Assembly (NCBI GenBank): GCA_944990035.1
Contig: CALYLX010000128.1
Span: 558,001-622,000 of the forward strand
DNA from: Clitopilus passeckerianus
Taxonomy: Eukaryota > Basidiomycota > Agaricomycetes > Agaricales > Entolomataceae
Length of the DNA: 64,000 nucleotides
Reading direction: 5' to 3'
How positions within the stretch are numbered: the stretch's first letter is position 1; the number at the start of each line of letters is the position of its first letter. The notes beneath the pieces were generated by a model. That model was not told the origin of the DNA. It ran no database searches and saw nothing but the letters and a program-made list of their open reading frames with translations. A program made the translations under genes and the position numbers. Positions 32,415-42,663 of this stretch are shown here, piece after piece.

Positions 32415-32634
32415 TCCTTGACACAAGAAGCACGGACTCTAGGTATATATCTCATTTTGCTTTAGAATACTGGGTCTTGTGGCCCCCATTGAATCCCCAC
32501 TCATATCGTTAAAGATTTACATTGGACATTTCGTTACATTACATTACACAGATGCAGGACATATTGATAGTTGGATACATGAATAACGCAGATGTGGCAA
32601 CAATACTCGCGAAAAGATGGTGATATCATGATAT

Positions 32635-34560
32635 CTAGTCGAGGAGATCCAGCTCCCTTCGTATAATTTCCCTGACTTCTCTCAGGCCACCAGCTTCCCT
32701 CTTGACTCTCTTGGGACTCCTGGTAACGAGTTCCCGTGCGCTCTCATCCTTGCTTTTGAAGCGACCCGGACTTGCAGGCATCGGCGATAGTTTTAAACCC
32801 TTTGTGGGGCTGGCTTCAGAACTTAAGCCACCCACTGGAGGCTGCGTAGCTGGCATTTCCAGCCATTCATGGCCCCCAATATTGAGCTCTTTCAAGAAAA
32901 ACGGGCAGAGCTTCGCCAGCATGGAAAGAGATTCATTGGCCTCTGCGGCCGAGACAGGAACTGGCGAAGATTTAATGACTGCGGCCGAGACTTCGGAGGT
33001 AGGGAGTGCTCGGCGTTTCCTTGGTGTAGTCGATGCTGTACTGGTACCAGCCATTGGCGTCGAGAAGAGCCTAAGGATGAAATTGAATATTGCCAATTGC
33101 CACGAATGATCAACTTACATCCAAACACTATCCGCAACTCCTGCCAGCCGACCCAATAGGCACCTCCTTCTCATCTCCTCTTGGCCCATTTTTAACATTT
33201 GATCTCGGCTCATTGTACCGCCCTTGACATCGCTGCTGAGTGCTTTGGTAGGTGTAACTGTGAGTGACTTCTGACGGATGCGTTCATACAGTGCTTGGCG
33301 TCGAGAGCTCGTTGGTGTTTGAGGTGCAGTTGAAGCGTCAGTACCCTTCTGATGAACAGGAGTCTTAGGGTCCCCTTCCTCCGCAGCAAGTGCACGACGA
33401 GAAGGTGTGCCCGGGAATATCCTTTTCTTCTCGGGGATAAATCCACGGATGGGAATGGTAGCATTCGTTGCGTCACAGGTGTTTTCTTAGGTGACGAGAT
33501 CAAGACTACTCGAGTAATTCGGGTCTTTTGCAGGCGATAGAGAGCCCATTTTCGGGAAAGGTATTGGCTCTCCATCATCGTCTATGAGCCGACGAAGCTT
33601 TGTTGGGGATCTCGAAGGCGACGAAGGCGGCCCAGGAAACTGCATTCTGGAAGCACCTGATTTTGGCGAAGCGGAAGCCAAAGTTCGGGTGAGGGCAGAG
33701 ACCTTTGTCGTTGCTGGAAGGACAGGTAGGCCGGCAAGGGGAATATGAGGGACTTGGGGTTCATCAACATGCAGCTACAGCGATGGGTTGGATAATGTCT
33801 ACAATTTTGAGGAGACAACCCCACCACTACCCAAGATTCAAGTTTGCGGCGCAGGTCGTTGTTCCGTGTTTCTGAGGCAGCAGTCCAACGGGCAACGGCT
33901 GCTATTCCACCCGTCATATCCTTATCGATATCTATTTCCACTTCAATGCCAACACCATAGGCAGGGACCCGCTTTTTTGCACTTTTGGAGAAGTGTGTCC
34001 CTGGGCTAATGACTACCCCCATCGCGCCTCTCGTCCATTCGCCCTCCACTACTGGCTTTGGTTCATCCAAGAAGGGATTCTCATCATCCTGAGAGTCCAG
34101 GTTACTTGCTCCGACAGTCGGCAAGGTTTTGGCGTCCCACTCCCATAGCCAGCAGAGTCGGTTCAGATCTTCGATATCAAATCGAGATGCAAGTCCAGCG
34201 TAGGACGTCAGAGATATATGATTGAGCACGTTACGGATGATCCCAGTGTCAGAGCTTGGTGAAACAGCACAGGAAGCAAGGGCATGTGAAAGTGCACGTT
34301 GAAGGGCTGTATGAATGCTGAGCAGCCTGCTAAGATGATCCGGCAATTCATTCTCCATCGGCCGTTTCGAAGCGCCTCCCTTTTTCATGGGTGAATTGGC
34401 AGTTTCATGCCTGAAAGACCTTAGTTCTGTGATACATGTTCCACAAGTACACGTACTTTATACGAAGTTTCTTGGGACTAGCAGTTTGTTCGTCATCGGA
34501 GGCTGGCCGCAATCGCTTCTTCTTTGGCGATAAGTTTAAATTCGTGTATAGATCAGACAT
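32635..34560 (-). CDS. CDT1-like DNA replication licensing factor
   Basis: Cdt1 loads the MCM helicase with Cdc6 and ORC at origins. From ATG 34560 the first exon is [21 protein letters not shown], basic and disordered. A GTACGT intron leads to the conserved winged-helix-like domain [64 protein letters not shown] and [37 protein letters not shown]. The C-terminal part holds a second winged helix with [28 protein letters not shown]. Between (33420-33500) the frame is unclear: [17 protein letters not shown] reads in a shifted frame for about 60 nt. Either a weak GTCACC intron of 66 nt or two compensating indels explain it. The CDT1 call comes from the two-domain pattern and the [14 protein letters not shown] stretch; it is probable rather than proven. 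Confidence 0.72.
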
Positions 34561-35261
34561 TTCTTCGATTCCTGGAGTTAGTCAAAGAATGTACCCAGAG
34601 AGGTGTCGCTGAGGGATCTGACCCGTGAACACCTTCAAGGACGCCTGGATGGTGAAATGGGGAAGAGAAAAACGCGAGTACGCGACGCGAACGTGACACG
34701 TCGATGTGACTTTCGCGCGATGAACATCGTGGGAACCCATTGCTGGTGAGTTTCGCCCAGACTTTCGTCCATGGCCGCCATAAACTCGCCATTGGAATTC
34801 AACTGCTTTTACGTTCTGAAAGCTGAGGAACGTGCCGATATTTCCTCCGTATCTACAGGCGCTACTCTGTAGCCAGATGAGTCAAAATACGGAGATATCC
34901 TCATTATGATTCCCTATGGCCATTCTGGAGCACTCTGTGATCAACCACCTGGCTGTATGCACACATCCTTCGATTGAAACGTTGTCCAGATCAAGCATGA
35001 ATAATTGGACGCGCAATCAACTCATACAATGCGGATGTATGCTGGCTTTCCGCTGGTGTTGGTTCCTCTTGATGCGCGTTTCTTGCGCATGTCCTCTTCA
35101 TCGCCTTTTGATATCAGAGTTCAGCTCCTGATCACAAGCCTACACGCCGAGATGCATATAAGTACATGTATGCATGAGCCTTTGGGGTTCTGTACAATAC
35201 GCATTTGCTCTGGTGATTTCGACTTGGGCAGACTTGAACCACAAGAAGTCCCTCGTCGATA
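34561..35261. other. intergenic, 700 bp
   Basis: This lies upstream of both the CDT1-like gene (minus) and the first NYN/CCCH gene (plus). Several short frames are present without protein-like features. No TATA box is clear. Confidence 0.4.
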
Positions 35262-37200
35262 ATGTCCAGTCATGATAATGAAGGGAGATCATCAACCCCA
35301 CACTCTACGTGAGTATTCATGGGCCAAATGGATCACATTATTCTGACTCCTTGCGTAGCTCATGGCTTGTTGAGCAACTAAAAGGTATGCTAGCGTCAAT
35401 CTGGTAAAGCTCGCACTTACGCTGTCGTAGTAAACGTCGATGGTCTACTGAAGAAAGAGAATGAACATTTTGAGAATATATCAAGACTCGAGACCGATCT
35501 ACGAGCCTATAAACATGCTTATGCGGGGCTGGAAGAAGAGCAAAGAACGCTCGAGAACGTTGTGAAAGAACTACACCTGAAGATAGGCGAGCTCGACCGC
35601 GATTGTCAGGATCTTCAGAAGGAAAGGCTCGAACTAGAAAGCATGGCAATAGTAAGTCGCATCTGAACGAGCCGGATCCGAAGTGTTTCTGAACACATGT
35701 ATGTATTAGGATCATCGCATCGTGGTCCTCATTGACGGAGATGGTGCTATCTTCTCTCTCAACTTGATCCTGCGTGGTGCTGCTGGTGGTCAAGATGCCG
35801 CCCAGTTGCTTTCGGATTGGATTCTGAACTACTTGAAGGCCAATTTCGGCCCCAATCCCTACCAGCTATGGGTCAAGATATTTTTGAATAAACGTGGCCT
35901 CATGGAGGCTTTGTCGCGGTCTGGACACATCGCTGTTCGGAAGACATTTGAGGACTTTTTGCTTGGTTTCAGCCAAGCCTCCGAACGTTTCCTCATTGTT
36001 GACGTAGGAGGTGGCAAAGAGGCAGCTGATTCCAAGATAAAAGGTGTAGACCTTCGCTTCTAGAAAGCGAATGAATAGCTGATCAGAGGGGATAACCAGC
36101 TCATCTGGAAGATGATTTGAAAATCTCCCAGATATGCAAGGTTATTTTGGGGGTAGACAAAGGCTTTTCCCTGCTACAATCATGGTACTGACCCCTGATT
36201 TTCTTAGGTTGCCACGATAACGGTTATGTGTCTAACCTCAGGTCTCATATGACTGCTGGCTACAAGCACAAATTAGTCCTTCTCGAGAGTTATGCGGACC
36301 TAGCGGCTGGGATCGCCGAATTGGAACTTCCCCGGACTGCTATCCCCGATTTATTCCTCGAGCAGAAGCTTGGTTCCCTATCGAACATTGTCAATGGTCG
36401 TTCCAGCCTTGGTGTCGCTCAATGTACTTCCGGTGCCATTAGTGACGTTACCAACGAGCACCCGAAGAAGGCACAAGTAGCTGTTGACCACCATTCAGCG
36501 CGTCCAACTCGCCGCTCATCCGCTTCAGCTAGTTATTCTTCTGTGTTATTCACTCATGCTTCTAACCGAAGGGGTGGTACACCTGAACTGGATTCTAGTT
36601 CTGGGACGAGCAGCAGCGAAGATGAAATACCGGATGCTGCTCCTGTGAATTTGAGGCGCGTGAATCCAAAGATCGTAAGTCTACTAGATCTAAGCATGAA
36701 TGTACTCCCAACTGATTACTCGACAGCCGCTGTCTAAACGTCCGTTAGTTCGAAAATATCTATCATCCTCATCGGCTCAGCCTTTCAACAGATAAGCCGC
36801 CGCCATGCACTCTTTTCTACCTGGCGAATTGCAAGCATGGTTCCGACTGTAAATATAGTCACAACTATCTTCTGAATGCGGATCATCTAGAAGAAATACG
36901 AGGAAATGCTAAGAAGGCACCGTGTCCTTTCACCAACAAAAGTACGTTCGCTCTTATGCATTTTTTGATGTCATCCGAAACTGATGACGGTTCTTGCTGT
37001 GTGAAATAGATGAGCCATGTTTCTGGGGTGACTCCTGCTTTTATGGGCATCACTGCTCACTGTCCACAAAGTGCCATTACTTCAAACAAGGCCGCTGCAA
37101 ATTTCTTGGAGGTCTGTCGACAACTTCCGTACAGTTTAATTAGCCTCTGACGGGTGGTTTGAACTGACATGCACAAGGAACCGAAGTTCGAGGACGATAA
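35262..37200 (+). CDS. NYN-like ribonuclease domain plus CCCH zinc fingers, paralogue A
   Basis: A basidiomycete-type protein. The N-terminal coiled coil (KENEHFENISRLETDLRAYKHAYAGLEEEQ) is followed by a PIN/NYN-like domain: VVLIDGDGAIFS, a GAAGGQDAAQLLSDWIL helix, RFLIVDVGGGKEAADSKIK and CHDNGYVSNL. These give acidic residues at DGD, VDVG/ADSK and HDNGY, the expected metal-binding pattern of NYN nucleases. The C-terminal part has CTLFYLANCKHGSDCKYSH (C-x7-C-x5-C-x3-H) and CPFTNKNEPCFWGDSCFYGH (C-x8-C-x5-C-x3-H) fingers, which bind RNA in other proteins. I believe Pfam lists the N-terminal domain as DUF7923. Nine or so exons are seen. At the exon end near 36149-36153 one extra G (GGGGGG) is needed to keep GCHDNGY in phase, so a frameshift is suspected. 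RNA-binding nuclease role is inference. Confidence 0.8.
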
Positions 37201-37728
37201 ACGCTGATCAGAACGATCGCGGTTAGCGTGGGCATATGATAATGAATGTCCGCCTGCTGGTGTGATGGATGACCTACACCGTTACGCCTATAACCTGTCA
37301 TACGTGCCGAGATATTATTTAATCGAATTTAGCATCAGGCATGCTTCATTTTTTCACCGCGGACCTACTCGAAAGGAGAACAGCATTTCTATTGAAGCTG
37401 TGGGCTCTGGATGTGTACCATTCTATGTGATGGGAACATCTGTTGATACGTTTGGTCGACTCATCTCCATAACACGAAAAGGTCTGTGGGGCTATGAAAG
37501 GAGGTTCATATAAACGTTACCTCGCTTTCTTCACTTTCTCCATTCGTGTGACTTTGGAAGCTTCTTTGCAACTTTTCTGGTTTGGATCTGTACCTTTCTG
37601 GATAAAGAACCCTAGGAAGCCGCCCGTCAACCTTTCCCGTCGCAAGAACGCCGTTGCCTTTTATACGACCCTCCACGTTTACTGATCGTTCTCAGCTTCC
37701 CCCATTTTAACTTCTCTTCCAGCCAGCC
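37201..37728. other. intergenic between the tandem NYN/CCCH genes
   Basis: Two same-strand paralogues are separated by 528 bp here. A TTTTATA-like element lies near 37659-37665, 60-70 bp before the second gene's ATG. The small ORF 37262-37513 does not resemble either neighbour. Confidence 0.45.
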
Positions 37729-39641
37729 ATGGCTGTCCCAACTATGGGTGAGGTGAATCACCATCTATGGTACGTCTTCTACCTGCTGCTGCGCGTCGCT
37801 TGAACTGACATCAGGATCATTGTTCGTCTGTGGCTCAGGGACGAAACGCTCACCTCGCTTCTGAGTAGGTTCAGTTAACACCACCGGTCAGGTGTTCATG
37901 TTGTTGACTTTCCGTCCTCACAGGCCTTTCGTCTGCTACCGTAAAGCGCAACATTTACCTGGAAAACAAGGTAGCTGAGCTCGAGGTCGAGCTGTCTGTA
38001 TGGAAGCAGGCACATGCCGTCGCATTGGAGGCTTCAGAACGGGAAACGAAGGCACATAATGTGCAGGTCGCATCTTTCAACAAACAAATCTCCGAACTGG
38101 ATTGTTTTCGAGGAGTGGGTCGCCTTTCAGCTGATAGTGAAATATCTATTGACGATATATTTTCTTCCAGAACCAGAATCCCTTGATCCTCTGCGTGATC
38201 AATGGGAACGAGAATATCTTTATTCCAGATCTTGTAGTTCAAGGACAACAAGGCGGGCGGGCTGCTGCACAACACCTCACCAAAACTATCGCAGAACAGC
38301 TCTCGAACGAGAGTGTCCATATATTTGGACGACTATCTTTTTGGGTTACTATTTATTACTGCAAAGGAGACATCATGGATTTCTATGTGTCGAATAATTT
38401 CTGCACAGCCGAGCAAGTGGAAGCTTTCCTTACCGTGAGTTTGTCTATTCACATCGATATCTAGTGTATTGACTTTCAGACCACTTCAGGGTTTCAGCCA
38501 GGCGTCTCCTCGATTTTCTATGGTTGATGTTGGACCGTCCAAAGAAATGGTCGATTCCAAGATTAAGGGTAAGTTAGGTTACCCACCCTAAGCGGTCATG
38601 GGGCTCACCCGAATTCAGAATATGTCCAGACGTATACAAGGTTCCCACAAACTCTCCGGGTCTTCTTCGCAGGTCAGTCGCTGCGCCTAACGAACTCACT
38701 AGCAAGCACTAACTCGCCTTAAAGGTGGACAAGCCGATGCATCTGGTTACCTCCCAATGTTCAGCCTACTTGAGAAAGACCAGCTACTCGGGAAAATCGT
38801 TCTCCTCAGGACTACGGCCGATTTGGAAACAGAGCCTGTCCTGTCTACACTCTCTCGCCTGGTCATCGAGCGCGTCTTCGCCACAGGAAATGCCGCAAGA
38901 AAGTATATTAAGCTCCCAACTCTGACCGTAGGCTCCTCTGACAATGTGACGTTGACTGGGGGTCTTATCAGCCCTCAGTCTCCACCTCGTCCTTCCGAAT
39001 CTCGAAAGTTGATTGACCCTTCTCTGGTAAGCTTTTTTCCCACTCGTCGCCGTTGATCTTATGAAGTCGTTCTAGCCCCTCCACCGACGTGAGCTTCCAT
39101 TTGATTCGGGGGTTGGGACATGAAATTCACATGACTAACAGAAAATCCTCCACCGTGCAACGAGCACTATCTGATGGTCTGCTCAAAAGGGGTGAGCTGC
39201 TCACTGCGTTCGATCTGGGCGTACCTCTGAGACTTTCTTCTTAGCCTGGCCTTTGCAAGTATTCGCACGATTATATCTTGACGCCCGAGCAATTGGCGTC
39301 TTTGGCCAGTAATGCGAAGAAAGCACCTTGCAATTGGCTGAAGAATGGTGCGCATAGCCTTGCAGCTATCGATTTCATCGTTTTGAACAACCCTTTTAGG
39401 TGTACGGTGTCCATTTGGTGATAAGTGCTGTTGGGGCCATGTCTGCCCGAATGGTCCTAAATGCTTCCACTTGAGCAAAGGCAAATGCTGGTTCAAAGGA
39501 GGTGAGAACTCGGTTGTAAACTGATATCCTGGACGACCTAATAATTGGGTCCCAGAGTCAATGCACCCACCCGCCACAGAGGCTCCGTCCTCGACCTCAA
39601 ATTCAAGTAGGCAATCTTCGCCGATTGCCAGTACGACTTAA
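37729..39641 (+). CDS. NYN-like/CCCH protein, paralogue B, acidic site altered
   Basis: Second gene of the tandem pair, same exon style and domain order as A. It starts MAVPTMGEVNHHLW, with a coiled coil (VAELEVELSVWKQAHAV). The NYN-like domain reads LILCVINGNENIFIPD, a GQQGGRAAAQHLTKTIAEQL helix, RFSMVDVGPSKEMVDSKIK and FFAGGQADASGYLPM, so the DGD of paralogue A is NGN here, while the VDVG, DSK and ADASGY positions are kept. The C-terminal fingers are PPPCNEHYLMVC...CKYSH (first, with an x6 spacing) and CNWLKNGVRCPFGDKCCWGH (C-x8-C-x5-C-x3-H). The tail is Ser/Thr-rich. Loss of the first acidic site suggests a non-cleaving or altered member. Eight or more introns are all GT-AG. Function inferred only. 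Confidence 0.8.
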
Positions 39642-39871
39642 GTGACTGGGCAATCCGTCTTGGCTCGTTGAAATATCAGACGGCCTTTCTTGTAAGCTGT
39701 AAATCACTCTATCTATGTATGCTATGTATGTGTAAGGATATCAGGATGTAATCTATCTTTAGTTCTTATTTTTATTTGAGCAGTGAACTAGAATGAGCCA
39801 TGGCGCCAAGATGGCCGCTCTAGCACAGCAAGGGTCGTTACCATTGTTCGGCAAAGCGCGTGCGAAATCGA

Positions 39872-39877
39872 TATATA
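39872..39877 (+). promoter_or_regulatory. TATA box for RDI1
   Basis: TATATA lies 59 bp upstream of the RDI1 ATG at 39936, a normal distance. Consensus match only. Confidence 0.5.
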
Positions 39878-39935
39878 GGCTCCAACTAGATATCGTCCAG
39901 AGACTCTCATCAGCTATCCAATCTGAAGATTCACG

Positions 39936-40910
39936 ATGTCTGCTAATGTAAGTAATTGCCTATTACACGCTGGTTCGAGTCGAGTAACGCAAAAGTAGGA
40001 GGACCACGAAGACTTGAAACCTACCACCACCCCAGGTTGGACGCTTAGATCGTGACACGAGGCGAGCTTTACTGATTGTGTTCTGTCAAAAGGATTCAAA
40101 TTAGGTGCTGAGAAAACTGCCGAGGAGCTAGCAAAGCTTGATGCTGAAGACGAGAGTTTGGCAAGATGGAAAGCATCTCTTGGTATCGTCCCAGGTGTTG
40201 CAGGCGATACCTCGAAGCCGAAGGTACCTACACGCCATTCTGATCTACGCCATGCTCAGAGTTCTATTTAGGTTACCGTTTTAACTATGGAACTCATATC
40301 CGGTGGCGCTTCCAAGGTCCAATTTGACCTCTCAAACGCTTCGCGTCTGGCAGAGACCACCAAGAAGGACCCAATCATTATCAAAGAGGGCATTGAATAC
40401 AAGTGAATAGTTCCCTATCATATCAGGGCGCTTGACTAAATAGACATACCTTATTAGTGTCCGCATCACATTCAAGGTCAACCACTCGATTATCTCGGTA
40501 TTCATGCAATTTCCTTATCCTGGAAGGATATCATACTGACCTAGTTTAGGGTGTACGGTATATCCAACTTGTAAAACGTGCTGGGATCAAAGGTGAGTTT
40601 TACGAAAGCCTGTATTCTCATCTCACCCAATGAAATCATCCCTTCAGTCGACAAGTTGGAGCAAATGCTTGGCTCGTACGGTCCTCATCCTCAAGGGGAA
40701 GCTTATGTCAAGAACTTTGACACCGAGGAGTCGCCATCCGGAATGATTGCTCGTAGTGGGACTTATGACGTTAAGAGTCGTGTCGTTGACGATGATGGAA
40801 ACGTATTTCTGGGTTTGTCCTTCTCCTGTGGTCCCAATGCTGATTACTCACCCTTTATATCGAACTCAGAGTTCCAGTGGTTTTTCAAGTTAGCCAAGGA
40901 GTGGAAGTGA
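39936..40910 (+). CDS. RDI1: Rho GDP-dissociation inhibitor (RhoGDI)
   Basis: RhoGDI extracts prenylated Rho GTPases (Rho1, Cdc42) from membranes into the cytosol. The start MSAN is separated by an intron from EDHEDLKPTTTPGFKLGAEKTAEELAKLDAEDESLARWKASLG, the typical N-terminal arm. The immunoglobulin-like core follows: VTVLTMELISGG, FDLSNASRLAE, IIIKEGIEYNVRITFKVNHSIISGVRYIQLVKRAGIKV, MLGSYGPHPQGEAY, SGMIARSGTYDVKSRVVDDDGNVFLEFQWFFKLAKEW. The IKEGIEYN and ARGxY-like ARSGTYDVKS segments are hallmark RhoGDI motifs. Length is usual. No frameshift seen. Confidence 0.95.
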
Positions 40911-41095
40911 ATTGCATCTTTTCATTAGGATTTTCATGTTTACTTGATTTCTCTCATCTCGTCGTGTATTTTTTCGTTTTCGCTGTTTTCATACTTGGAG
41001 GCTGGAACTTTCTGCATGCATAGGCTGTTATCAATGTAACCCCATTTTGAATCGACTACCTTCATCGTCGCGTGCGGACAAACAAAGTCAAAGCC

Positions 41096-42430
41096 ATGAA
41101 CTTCCTTCTTCGGCCTCGATACTTTCATCCTACCTGTCGCCCTTTATGGCGTAGGACAGGCGTTCAGTCGGCAAGCCTATTACAAGCGCGTTCTACAAGA
41201 CGGTGGATACACGATGTCGCGCAGACCACTCCCTCGGTTCTACTGACAGAGCAACGAACATGGGTAGATCGACTCCCACCGAAAGTTCGACCATACCTGT
41301 ACTTGACAAGGATTGACAAGCCCATCGGAACAATGCTGTTATTCCTGCCATGCAGTGAGTCCTGCATGCGTGCCAATTACAGGCGCCGGCCGGCTGACAT
41401 TTTGCTTCTAGCGTGGTCCATCACAATGGCAGCTTATGCTCTAGAGCTTCCTTTGAGCATGCCTGCAACATATATCGCGTTATTTGGTACTGGCGCTCTT
41501 ATCATGCGGGGGGCAGGATGTACAATCAATGACATGTGGGACAAGAATCTTGACAAGGCAGTCGGTATGTCCCAGTTGATTACTGTGCATATTGCAGCTG
41601 ATGACGCGTGACTAGCCAGAACCAAAAATCGACCACTGGCAAGAGGGGACCTTACTTATAGCCAGGCTACGACGTTCCTTGCCGGTCAACTAAGCGCAGG
41701 ACTAGCTGTCTTGACACAATTCAACTGGTACAGGTGTGTCCTGGACCGTCCTACTCCTTCAAACATCCCCTCACCAACAACATCTAGCATTCTACTCGGA
41801 GCCTCCTCACTGTCCCTCGTAGTTGTCTACCCCTTGATGAAAAGAATCACTCATTGGCCCCAAGCAGTACTAGGTAAGCAAAAACCTCTCGATTCCTCCA
41901 AGATGACTGACTAACAAAATCGCGAAGGTCTGGCCTTCAATTGGGGTGCATTACTTGGTTGGTCGGCCGTAGGCGGCACCGTGGACTGGAATGTGTGCCT
42001 TCCACTCTACGCCGGCGGTGTCGCGTGGACGCTTGTATATGACAGCATATATGCCCATCAGGTACGACATTTAGACTTTTAGACAGCAATGATCTATCCC
42101 GCCTGACCACCTGTTACATAGGATAAGTTAGACGATGTGCACGCCGGCATCAGATCGACTGCTCTTTTGTTTGGTGACCACTCTCGATCCATCTTGAGTG
42201 CCCTTTCGGTCTCGAGTATGGGCCTCATCTCGTATGCTGGTTTCCTGAACGGTCAGACCCTACCGTTCTATGTGGGGGTTGGCCTGGCTTCCGTGCAACT
42301 TGCCCGGGTCCTGTACCGGACAGATTTCGAGAGTCGCCCAAGTTGCTGGCAGGGCTTCGTTGGGTGCGGTTGGTCTGGCTTTTGGATTTGGATGGGAACT
42401 TTGACCGATTACCTTGCGATCATGCTCTAA
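41096..42430 (+). CDS. COQ2: 4-hydroxybenzoate polyprenyltransferase (COQ2)
   Basis: UbiA-family enzyme that joins 4-hydroxybenzoate and a polyprenyl diphosphate in coenzyme Q synthesis, in the inner mitochondrial membrane. From ATG 41096 an Arg-rich presequence ([20 protein letters not shown]) leads to [17 protein letters not shown]. The first Asp-rich motif is [18 protein letters not shown], with [13 protein letters not shown] next. The second motif is [23 protein letters not shown]. The end [24 protein letters not shown] is typical of fungal Coq2. About seven short introns were placed; the frame is intact throughout. Both Mg2+-binding motifs are complete, so an active enzyme is expected. 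Confidence 0.95.
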
Positions 42431-42663
42431 CCATTCATCAGTATAGACGCAAACTAATTTATTGTTATCAATTAATCATGGTATGTTAGAACAAAACGTA
42501 AGTCTGGCTACAGCGTTGTAAGTACAGGTACTGAACACAACGGGGGTCATCGAGAATGGTTAGTGATACAAAAATCTACTTTCAGCGTGTCAGGGCGTTA
42601 GAAAATCATCACGGAATACGAACCCAAATGGTTATGCAGCGAAAAGATAAGGGGCCAAGAAAA

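Noticed and set aside
37262..37685. Small ORFs between the NYN/CCCH genes
   Set aside because: No similarity to neighbours or known domains; consistent with intergenic sequence.
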